A stretch of 23,429 nucleotides of DNA. It comes from a virus. The notes beneath the pieces were generated by a model. That model was not told the DNA's origin. It made no database searches and saw nothing but the letters and a program-made list of their open reading frames with translations. Below are positions 15,143 through 21,541 of this stretch, piece by piece (within the stretch, counting starts at the first letter, position 1; the number at the start of each line of letters is the position of its first letter). The translations under genes and the position numbers were made by a program. The DNA is taken from IMG/VR virus record IMGVR_UViG_3300012359_000571, positions 1 to 23,429 of that record; one strand, 5' to 3'.

Positions 15143-16246
15143 GGCGGACGCTTGATCTGGATTGGACGAATCCACCGGGGCCCGCGGGCCGGCGGCAACA
15201 TCCGGCGTGCGCGGTGACGCGTCTCTCCGCAGCGAGGCCCATTGATCCAATGCGCGATTGCGATCGGTTGTCAGCAGCGCCTCGAGCGGAAAGAGCGCCG
15301 GAGCCAACGATGGTGCGTTCGAACCGGACTGCGTATTCCCGGGGATGGGAGAGCCAGACCCAAGAACCGACGCTGTCCCCGATGCAGCCGATGCGACACC
15401 TGGTCCGCCGAATGACCCCGGCATCGCGAACGGGCCAAAATTCCGTGGTACCTCGGGCGCGAAGTGCAGCGGTGGCAGCGTCGGGTCAGCAACTGGTGCC
15501 GAATTCCCAGGTGATTGCGAGTGCGAAAACGCAGGAGCCCGCAACAGTGCCGGACCGTTCGGCCCCCCAAGCGACGTAGGACCTTCCGCGCCTGGAATGG
15601 CGATGCCGGACGATGACTGGGACGCAGTTCCAGGCCGAGGATTATCTGTCGGCGGTGTAACGCCCGGGAGACATGGTCGAACCTGCGGAGATCGAGGCGG
15701 CGCAGTTGTCGTGCCAGATGGAAGCGCCGGCTTCGGCTGCCCGTTCTGGTACGGAAAGACTGGACGATTGATATCAAACGCGTCCGGATCAGCCTTGTGT
15801 GTGATGTCGCTGGAATATATTCCGAACCCCTCCTTCGGATCACTATGCAAAGGCGCCCTGCCGGAAATGATCTCACGATGCAAATGCGGACCAGACGTGA
15901 GACCTCCCTGATCCTGAACATATTTCTTGGTGCCGATGACCGCGCCCGGTATAGGCTGATCCGCAACGACTGGTGTACCCGGTGCCGGCAGCGGATCCGG
16001 TCCGAGATGGCCATACAGCTGATAGAATACCGTACCGTCCGGGGCTTTTGATTTGACAACAACGGCCATGCCGTAGCCATCGATTTTGCCGGTTCTGAAT
16101 ATTTCTCCGTTGTACTGGGCGTAGACCGGCGTTCCCGGCTCGGCTGGATTGTCACTTCCGCCGTGATAACCACCTTTGGTCTTCGCGCGGGGCGTCAGCC
16201 AATTTTCCTTGGTCGGACCATAGCCGGGATATTTGTACTCGGGCAT
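15092..16246 (-). CDS. Modular accessory protein P4, M23-like domain and GLLGLIQDY tail
   Basis: A 384-residue protein. Residues 25-130 form an M23/LytM-type domain: H28 and D32 (YHGGSDN), H80 (LYGHLG), H121 and H123 (GPHLHRE). The ligand set is complete, although the surrounding sequence is divergent. A ~150-residue Pro/Ser/Gly-rich disordered linker follows (about 170-318). The C-terminus has the FPLEALLTTDRNRALDQW block (319-336, shared with P1) and ends in GLLGLIQDYIRNNGY (370-384, shared with P5). There is no signal peptide. A weak AAGAG precedes the ATG. It is divergent from the plus-strand secreted-protein gene starting near 16596. Peptidoglycan endopeptidase activity is predicted; delivery by lysis or by particle is inference. 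Confidence 0.86.
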   Translation of the reverse strand: MPEYKYPGYGPTKENWLTPRAKTKGGYHGGSDNPAEPGTPVYAQYNGEIFRTGKIDGYGMAVVVKSKAPDGTVFYQLYGHLGPDPLPAPGTPVVADQPIPGAVIGTKKYVQDQGGLTSGPHLHREIISGRAPLHSDPKEGFGIYSSDITHKADPDAFDINRPVFPYQNGQPKPALPSGTTTAPPRSPQVRPCLPGVTPPTDNPRPGTASQSSSGIAIPGAEGPTSLGGPNGPALLRAPAFSHSQSPGNSAPVADPTLPPLHFAPEVPRNFGPFAMPGSFGGPGVASAASGTASVLGSGSPIPGNTQSGSNAPSLAPALFPLEALLTTDRNRALDQWASLRRDASPRTPDVAAGPRAPVDSSNPDQASAGGLLGLIQDYIRNNGY

Positions 16247-16550
16247 CTCTTGTTTCCCTCAATTGTTGACACTGCGCGCACGTTCGAAGAGGTGAACCTT
16301 TCCCGGCCTCGCCCGCACCAGCGCGCCCACTGGAACAGCAAGCGGCATCGATCTTGCGTGCAAGTCCGGTAGCGATCGTTTTGCGGACGTCGCGCGGAAG
16401 CGGGGACTTGATGTCCTGAGCGGTCAGGTAGTACTTTAGGCCATCTCAACCAGCGGATTATGCTCATCTGTCGGCTGCTATACGGACACATGCTGTTCTC
16501 GGCATCCGCCGCGGTTCGCATCAAAATTTAACATCCACGGAGACAGCAAA
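16247..16550. other. Intergenic region between divergent genes
   Basis: About 304 bases lie between the minus-strand P4 gene and the plus-strand secreted protein gene. Promoters for both directions are expected here. A TTGATG...TACTTT pair with about 18-base spacing occurs on the plus strand near 16409-16440 but is not convincing. No hairpin, repeat or small gene was recognised. The change of strand marks the only plus-strand gene of the window. Confidence 0.4.
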
Positions 16551-16595
16551 TTGAGATTCGCTTCAGCCGCTCTCAAGTCGGTTCGAGAGATGACG

Positions 16596-17381
16596 ATGCG
16601 CGCAATTATCCTTTGTGCGCTTTTCGCATCAATAGGCGCATGCAACGCATTCGCGGAAACCTCGTCAGACGCTCCGTGCCCAGCAGACTTCAGTTGTGTT
16701 AAGCCGTATCCCCGCGACGGTGCTTGTCAGCATCCCGCGATCGTTCTCGATGAAAAGACGAAAAGCGGAGGTTACGAGAGTGACCCCTACTCGCGCGCAT
16801 TCGAAAAAGCCTGCATTCCAAAGACCGGAGCACTGGCGACACGTCGGGGCGGCGAACTTCGCCTGACGTTAGGCAATGGCGCCGTGAAACTCTACAAAGA
16901 CAATCAGAGCAAGAAGGCATGCGAAAAAGGGCCCTACGAAAGCTGCAAGACCTACCTGCTCTATGACTATTTCCCCGAGCACCGGTTACTTCTTGTCCAC
17001 GTCCTGTACTACGAAAGCGACGAATGGATTCTAGTCCGGCAGCAGGATGGAAAGGAGGAAAACATCGTCGCTCCCCCGCGCTACTCGCCCGGCAAGAAGT
17101 GGCTCGCATCAGTCTTCTGGACCGAAGGCCCTTCCGATGGAAACAACGGAATCGACATCGTGCCGGCGAACGGCGATTCCACCGAGCCTGCCTTTCATTA
17201 CCGATCTGAGGGCTATGAGCTTTGGGAGTACGCCCGCTGGGAAAGTGACGATCGTCTATCGGTAAAGGTGACTTGGCGCGTCGGCTCGGATCCCGAGCTC
17301 GTCACCTGGCCCGCTGAAGTTGCTCGCGTGAACGGAAAATGGCAATTGCATAGGTGGCCTCCTGGCTCGTCGCGACCTTGA
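16596..17381 (+). CDS. Secreted protein, possible lipoprotein; only plus-strand gene
   Basis: A 261-residue protein from ATG 16596 (GAGAG six bases upstream). The frame also opens at TTG 16551, which has GGAGA seven bases upstream, and at ATG 16590. The signal peptide is MRAIILCALFASIGACNAFA. IGAC could serve as a lipobox, otherwise cleavage is after AFA. The mature part begins with a Cys-rich section (APCPADFSCVKPY, GACQH, KACIP, KKACEKG, ESCKTY). It continues with beta strands like those of a small propeller or immunity-type fold (SPGKKWLASVFWTEG, GYELWEYARWESDDRLSV). No catalytic motif is recognised. It is transcribed opposite to its neighbours, next to the M23-like P4 gene. A periplasmic protective partner of P4 is possible but unproven. 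Confidence 0.8.
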   Translation: MRAIILCALFASIGACNAFAETSSDAPCPADFSCVKPYPRDGACQHPAIVLDEKTKSGGYESDPYSRAFEKACIPKTGALATRRGGELRLTLGNGAVKLYKDNQSKKACEKGPYESCKTYLLYDYFPEHRLLLVHVLYYESDEWILVRQQDGKEENIVAPPRYSPGKKWLASVFWTEGPSDGNNGIDIVPANGDSTEPAFHYRSEGYELWEYARWESDDRLSVKVTWRVGSDPELVTWPAEVARVNGKWQLHRWPPGSSRP

Positions 17382-17449
17382 ATGTCGCGCAAAAGCGCAT
17401 GACGCGGTTGGGCAGGCGGGTCGCTTGCGGCCGAAAAGGTCGAGATCGG

Positions 17450-17698
17450 TTAGTCGGCGCAGGGAAATGCCTTCATCTTGAGGCGCCGGCGAAAATTCAT
17501 CTCGAGTGCCTTTCGCATCGATTCGGCTTTCTCTGCCCAATCATTTGTCTTTAGGTAGCGATTCGAGCAATTTCCCCAACCGAACGTCAGCACACTTAGT
17601 CTGATCAGCTCGTCCGCGTGGGAATCTCGCTCCTTTCTAAGAGCAATCGTCGTGCATTCCTCAGGGCTGGAGTTCGTCTGGCAGTTGGAGTTGATCAT
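17450..17698 (-). CDS. Small Cys-containing protein, possibly truncated
   Basis: An 82-residue protein beginning MINSNCQTNSSPEECTTIAL, followed by a charged helical stretch (RKERDSHADELIRL) and a C-terminal helix ending in MKAFPCAD. Four cysteines are present. The frame stays open upstream to the stop codon of P5 (17738), with about 13 more sense codons, so the present start may be secondary to a lost N-terminus or signal peptide. The ribosome binding site is weak (GCGAG). Cys pattern and size resemble small periplasmic inhibitors or LprI-like proteins, but the match is not strong. It is convergent with the plus-strand secreted-protein gene. Confidence 0.5.
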   Translation of the reverse strand: MINSNCQTNSSPEECTTIALRKERDSHADELIRLSVLTFGWGNCSNRYLKTNDWAEKAESMRKALEMNFRRRLKMKAFPCAD

Positions 17699-17737
17699 CT
17701 CGCGCCAAACGGCCCGAATATCCGTTTTTCCCTCAAG

Positions 17738-18501
17738 CTAGTAAGCATTGTTGCGCATATAGTCCTGGATCAAACCGAGTAGGCCGGCTGTGCCACTCGG
17801 CCCGCCTTTGGTGTCGCCGCGATCCTCAAATCTGCGGACCGACTGCGAAATGGAATAGCTCGGCTCACCCGCGAACGCGCCAACTGGCCGGCTTGCCCGC
17901 GACGATTGTCGATCGACGGGCGGCATGCTCCAATTGCCAAATCGGTCGTCGAACTCTGAAGGAGACTGATCCAGCACGGGCAAACTTCCCGATGCGACGA
18001 CATTGCCCGCATTCGAAGCGTTCATACGCGTGAGACGCCGAACATTTTCTTGAGGGACGGCGCCCGTCTCCGCATTCTTCTCGTCCCTTGGCTCAGGGTA
18101 GCCATATTCCCACACGTTACGGCGGCTCGGCAGACCCGCCCCGTCAACGGAATCTTCGATCAGATTCTTGGTCCATGGCTGCGAGTAGTCCTTTGACGAC
18201 TCGAAAGGGCCAAATCCCCAGGTCACGCCTGCGCCAGGCGTGCCGAACCCGACGCCGCTCTCGGTACCCACCGTTGCTACGTTGCCCTTGACCCAACCCC
18301 TGCCGACGCTTCCCGCTGCCGATGGACCTGTCAGCAGGGCACCCAAATCGTTGGTGTATCCTACCGTGCACCGAAGCCGGGGGTGCCGTAATAGATTTGC
18401 GGATAGAGCCTCCCGGAATTGTCTATATAAAACCCGCCACCCAATCCTCCCAGGAACGGAAATCCGTAAGTGAAGCCGCCGTAAGTCCCCTTGTCGCTCA
18501 T
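17738..18501 (-). pseudogene. Modular accessory protein P5, frameshifted
   Basis: The start ATG at 18501 overlaps the stop of the membrane-protein gene (ATGA). The first 46 codons encode a Gly/Tyr-rich sequence (MSDKGTYGGFTYGFPFLGG) and end in a TAG at 18361-18363. One base missing near 18365 explains the stop: adding a base gives G-A-S-V and continuation into GYTNDLGALLTGPSAAGS in the next frame, which runs on to 17738. The continued part has a Gly-rich domain (VGFGTPGAGVTWGFGPF), then the shared blocks: RRLTR, SEFDDRFGNWS, RPVGAFAGEPSYSI and a C-terminal GLLGLIQDYMRNNAY. It may be a true pseudogene, a sequencing error or a programmed frameshift; no slippery sequence is evident at the break. 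The domain type is not recognised. Confidence 0.72.
17849..18040 (-). repeat. Shared module in P5 (copy of 19739-19927 in P6)
   Basis: This coding segment (RRLTR through FAGEPSYSI) is homologous to residues 246-308 of P6. The protein pattern RRLTR, N, ASG, PV, SEF, R.G.W, RP[IV]G.FAGEPS.SI is kept in order with near-equal spacing. Within it, bases 17851-17881 match 19741-19771 at 29 of 31 positions, which is much closer than the surrounding DNA. This indicates duplication or gene conversion. Confidence 0.8.
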
Positions 18502-18878
18502 TCGTTCTGCTCATCCTCCTTCGCCAGCGCCCGCTTGCAATTCTGCTCGTAGGTCTTTGAAGACTTGATTGCCGAAAACACACCATAGAAAAAGGCCGCG
18601 AGAACCAGGCAACCAAGGATCATCTGGTGGAATGAAAGCAGGGTCAGCGCACCGCAGAGAATCGCAACGCAAGATCCTTTGACGTATCTGACATACTCTG
18701 CCTGTACGGACAGCGGCACTGGATGGCGCAGCGCCCAAACCGAAAATGCATAGCGCGAACTTTCGTCATCCTGAAACTGAGGTGGGAGAAATTCGCGCAC
18801 TGCATTGTAGACGCGGAAGTACACACCAATTGACCAGATCATGGCGATCAGTGTCAAAACTCCGAAAAGAGCCCCCAT
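18498..18878 (-). CDS. Small membrane protein next to P5
   Basis: A 126-residue protein from ATG 18878 with AGAGGA about five bases upstream; the frame is open to 19175, but the extra N-terminus is Arg-rich and lies over the portal fragment. Hydrophobic segments are visible at residues 2-20 (GALFGVLTLIAMIWSIGVYF), about 68-84 (SCVAILCGALTLLSF) and about 86-103 (MILGCLVLAAFFYGVFSA). The middle loop (QFQDDESSRYAFSVWALRHP) is soluble. The stop overlaps the start of P5 as ATGA. A small multi-pass protein encoded directly before a possible toxin fits an immunity or holin-like partner; neither role is shown by the sequence alone. Confidence 0.8.
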   Translation of the reverse strand: MGALFGVLTLIAMIWSIGVYFRVYNAVREFLPPQFQDDESSRYAFSVWALRHPVPLSVQAEYVRYVKGSCVAILCGALTLLSFHQMILGCLVLAAFFYGVFSAIKSSKTYEQNCKRALAKEDEQNE

Positions 18879-18988
18879 GATTTCCTCTTGGTGGATGACG
18901 TCTGACGAGACGAACGCATGAGCCCCGCTGCTTGCCGGCAAGGTCGGCGATAAGCGGACGACGCACGGGCATATGACCACGTATTCCG

Positions 18989-19582
18989 CTATCGAGCCAC
19001 GCCGGCGCGTCCGAACGCCTCCGTCTTCTCCTGTGCGACGCTCACGTCGTTCACCGTATGCGCAACGATCTTCATCGCGCCGTTCGACTCTGCCACGTCC
19101 TGAGCGAGCAGCGCGAACTGATCGTCGGTGAGATCGTAATAGGTCTCGCGGCTCTCCTCCTCCCGTTCCTCCCACCAGACCTTGACGATGCCGACCTTCG
19201 ACAGCAGCGCGTCCTTGATGAAGGAATAGAGGATCATGAAGCCCGGGTTCTGTTGCATGAAGACGTGATTGACGTAGTCGGTCTCCTGCTGTGCGGCAGC
19301 TATGTCCTCCGGGCCGACTGGCTCGAAGCGCACGACTTCGTCAGAGCCGGCAAAGATGTCCATCAGCGACGGCATCAGGCCTTCGATGGTGTCGGCGACG
19401 TCGGTCGACACCGCGCGCGAGCGGCCGTCCTGCGCCGGCATGTCCTTGCGCATGTCGCCGAGATAATAGTCCATTGCGTCGGCCCGCTCCTCGGCAAGCC
19501 GTGCTGCCGACATAGCAGCGAGTGCGTTGGCCTTCTCGGAGGCGAGCATCGCCTTCACTTCGGAGATCGGCATTTTCGGCAT
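18989..19582 (-). CDS. P22-type portal protein, N-terminal part
   Basis: A 197-residue fragment with strong P22-type portal features: the helical start (RADAMDYYLGDM), RSRAVSTDVADTIEGLMPSL, then DIFAGSDEVVRFEPVGPED and QQETDYVNHVFMQQNPGF, and the helix FIKDALLSKVGIVKVWWEE. The portal-like sequence ends near KIVAHTV (about residue 177), after which about 20 residues lead to a stop. GAAGG lies eight bases before the ATG. The rest of the portal is encoded 4 kb further on (13355-15031). A fragment of this size would hold part of the clip/wing region but not the barrel, so alone it cannot form a channel. Confidence 0.88.
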   Translation of the reverse strand: MPKMPISEVKAMLASEKANALAAMSAARLAEERADAMDYYLGDMRKDMPAQDGRSRAVSTDVADTIEGLMPSLMDIFAGSDEVVRFEPVGPEDIAAAQQETDYVNHVFMQQNPGFMILYSFIKDALLSKVGIVKVWWEEREEESRETYYDLTDDQFALLAQDVAESNGAMKIVAHTVNDVSVAQEKTEAFGRAGVAR

Positions 19583-19636
19583 AAAGAACCTTCCCGGTCA
19601 GGACTCGTTCGCAGCGATATTTGGGCGCCAGGCGCC

Positions 19637-20662
19637 TCAGCGCGGCAACATGAATGGCTCGATCCAGCGGGCGAACCACGCCTGGTCGTCGTGGCGCCCC
19701 GCATTGGCTTGATCTTCAGTTCCCCAGATCGGCGGCGGGATGGAATGGCTCGGCTCACCCGCGAACACGCCGATGGGTCTGCTTACCTGAGCTCCCCGAT
19801 CATTGGAGCGCACGCTCCACTGGCCAGATCGGCCGTTGAATTCGGAGAGCGGCAAATACGGCACCGGTGAATCGCCTGACGCGAACGCGTCCGTCACGTT
19901 CGGAACGGTCTGCCGGGTCAATCGGCGAATGTCGCTGCGACGGACGGCGCCTGGCGCGTCGTCGGTCGTCTCCTTGAGCGCGTCGGGAGCGGGAGTGCTG
20001 CCGCCCGGAGACGCGGTCCAATTTCCGAACCGCCCGGCAAATGGCGAGCCCCGATCCGGCGGCGCAGCCTCATCAGAGCCTTCACCTGACGGCGGGCGGC
20101 GCACGCGTTCCGAGGGCGTATCGTATCCTCCGCCGATGAAGGCATAGTCTGGCTGGATGCCGCGCAGCGTGTCAGGGATGGGTTGCCGGTGTTGGCTCGT
20201 GACCTTCGCCTTCGGATCCCGCGCCAGGGTTTCTGCGATATCGGAGAGATATTCGTCATCAATCCGCGGGAGCATATAGAGTCCAGCGTTCACACCGGCT
20301 GCGCGCATGATGCGATCGACGATCGTCGTGCAAACGCGAGGATCTGGCTTCACGGCGTTGTACCAGCGGCCCTCGCGTGCGATGCGATCGATCTCGGCAT
20401 GCGCAGCCCCCGCCTGTTCCTCGGTGATCGGCACCGTGAAGGTCCGATGGTCGTCGCCGAACACGTTGGAATAGTCGGACGGCAGCGACGTCGTTCCTGT
20501 TGGCACAGCGTGGACGTCAAATTGGCCGGGGCCGATCGGTGTGTTGTGCACCTTCGGACCGAAGCCCGCGTAAGTCTGCCCCGACGGGTCGGTCAGGGTC
20601 ACGGCCGCGTGTCCGATCCCGTACGGATTGAGTTGAATTGTGAGCGAGTGTCGACCCGGCAC
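19637..20662 (-). CDS. Modular accessory protein P6, apparent permuted papain-like enzyme
   Basis: A 341-residue protein starting at GTG 20662 with AGGAG six bases upstream. Residues 1-170 form a globular domain in which a His in a strand (GIGHAAVTLTD, H18) comes before a Cys at a helix start (VCTTIVDRI, C111). This order is that of circularly permuted NlpC/P60-type papain-fold enzymes such as amidases or acyltransferases. Residues 195-341 carry the family blocks RFGNW (211-215), RRLTR (246), SEFNGRSGQWS (273-283) and RPIGVFAGEPSHSI (295-308), and finish with WFARWIEPFML instead of the GLLGLIQDY tail. Two membrane-protein genes lie directly upstream and the portal fragment 54 bases downstream. 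A peptidoglycan or lipid target is plausible. Catalysis is inferred from the H/C order only. Confidence 0.8.
   Translation of the reverse strand: MPGRHSLTIQLNPYGIGHAAVTLTDPSGQTYAGFGPKVHNTPIGPGQFDVHAVPTGTTSLPSDYSNVFGDDHRTFTVPITEEQAGAAHAEIDRIAREGRWYNAVKPDPRVCTTIVDRIMRAAGVNAGLYMLPRIDDEYLSDIAETLARDPKAKVTSQHRQPIPDTLRGIQPDYAFIGGGYDTPSERVRRPPSGEGSDEAAPPDRGSPFAGRFGNWTASPGGSTPAPDALKETTDDAPGAVRRSDIRRLTRQTVPNVTDAFASGDSPVPYLPLSEFNGRSGQWSVRSNDRGAQVSRPIGVFAGEPSHSIPPPIWGTEDQANAGRHDDQAWFARWIEPFMLPR
19739..19927 (-). repeat. Shared module in P6 (copy of 17849-18040 in P5)
   Basis: Partner copy of the module in P5, lying on the other side of the portal N-terminal fragment. Both copies are on the same strand, about 1.9 kb apart. 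Recombination between them would delete the portal N-terminal fragment and fuse P6 to the end of P5. Confidence 0.8.
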
Positions 20663-20791
20663 TGACTACTCCTGAACTTGGCGCCTCTCCCCGCAGGGCT
20701 CTGGCGCGGTGAGATTGTTGGGGGCGACGCATTCGCCGAGAGGGCACGCCGGCGAGGCAACTGCGCTCCCGGTCGACCATGCAAATACGAC

Positions 20792-21136
20792 CTATCGATC
20801 GTCCCTGTGAACGCGATCGAACCATCGATCATCGAGACGATTCAGCCAGGGCGAGATGCCGAGAATGATCTTTTCGATGGCCCATCCGGATAAATAGGCA
20901 ATCGCAAAACTCAAAAGATACATGCCGATTTCAGCGGCGATGGAATAGTTGAGGAAGAGCCATTCGATCATGGAGTCCGGCAGGTTTCCGACGAAGAACC
21001 CGCCAGGAAGTGAGCTGAGCATCACGAAAAACCAGCGATTCTTGCCGTCGTCGACGAGATAGGCCGCCGCGAGGGTGAGCAGAACATAGCACGCCCAGAT
21101 GCCAACGCAGATCAAGCCGCCTCGGTTGAACTTCAC
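20792..21136 (-). CDS. Small multi-pass membrane protein upstream of P6
   Basis: A 114-residue protein starting at GTG 21136 with GGAAGGGAA about six bases upstream. Hydrophobic segments occupy about residues 8-25 (LICVGIWACYVLLTLAAAYL), 33-52 (WFFVMLSSLPGGFFVGNL) and 62-94 (LFLNYSIAAEIGMYLLSF, then AIAYLSGWAIEKIIL). The C-terminus (LDDRWFDRVHRDDR) is charged. There is no catalytic motif. It is followed after 129 bases by P6 and preceded by another small membrane protein. Topology fits a small immunity or holin-like protein; the assignment is open. Confidence 0.78.
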   Translation of the reverse strand: MKFNRGGLICVGIWACYVLLTLAAAYLVDDGKNRWFFVMLSSLPGGFFVGNLPDSMIEWLFLNYSIAAEIGMYLLSFAIAYLSGWAIEKIILGISPWLNRLDDRWFDRVHRDDR

Positions 21137-21189
21137 GACCCGTTCCCTTCCACTGTCATTCTGGCATCATTCATCGGCGACATCCGGCT

Positions 21190-21450
21190 TTACGCGCGCT
21201 GGAAAGCGATGTGAACGGCCAGCGCCGTCGCGAGCAGCACGATGACGCAAATCCCAAACCCGATCCACCCGGCAGGCCTTTGTCGCAGTTCGATCCGCCC
21301 ATTCGCGTCGCGACGACAGCAAGGCCACCGCAACGGCTGCGGAGATGCACTGAAGGGCTCGACATAGATCCAGCCGAATGAAAGGTACGGCAAAGTGGCT
21401 CGCGCCACCGCGTATCCGATCAAGTCGACCAGTATTCCGAACACCAACAT
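21190..21450 (-). CDS. Small two-helix membrane protein
   Basis: An 86-residue protein from ATG 21450. The same frame is open further upstream, with possible starts at 21486 and TTG 21510, but those give a Cys/Ser-rich N-terminus without a clear function. Two membrane segments are visible: MLVFGILVDLIGYAVARATL at the start and GWIGFGICVIVLLATALAVH near the C-terminus, linked by an Arg-rich loop (CCRRDANGRIELRQRP). A different frame over 21167-21523 is open but encodes no hydrophobic or conserved pattern, so it is taken as a shadow. The gene lies between the large terminase and P6 and may form a transcription unit with 20792-21136. Confidence 0.6.
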   Translation of the reverse strand: MLVFGILVDLIGYAVARATLPYLSFGWIYVEPFSASPQPLRWPCCRRDANGRIELRQRPAGWIGFGICVIVLLATALAVHIAFQRA

Positions 21451-21541
21451 CGTAGAGCTCACGCAGCGGTAGAGACTGCACGTCATAGAACATAGCAGGA
21501 ACACCGTCAACCGCAGGTTTCATCGAGGCAACCTGCTTCGC

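Larger units (their letters stand above)
15032..18988. other. About 4 kb insertion splitting the portal gene
   Basis: The portal reading frame is divided between 18989-19582 and 13355-15031, and the DNA between holds P4, a plus-strand secreted protein, a small protein, P5 and a membrane protein. The N-terminal piece leaves portal similarity after about residue 177 (KIVAHTV), and the C-terminal piece begins similarity near THDVTIV. I see no transposase, integrase, homing endonuclease, intein motif or terminal inverted repeat. No target-site duplication was obvious at the two edges. The insert looks like a cassette of accessory genes rather than a standard mobile element. Confidence 0.75.

Noticed and set aside
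15032-18988. Intein or self-splicing intron as the cause of the split portal
   Set aside because: The insert contains complete genes on both strands with their own starts, the portal pieces have a stop and a new start, and no intein motifs, homing endonuclease or intron core were seen.
21167-21523. Alternative minus-strand frame of 118 residues over the two-helix membrane protein
   Set aside because: The competing frame encodes two clear membrane segments; this one is Arg/Ala-rich without pattern.
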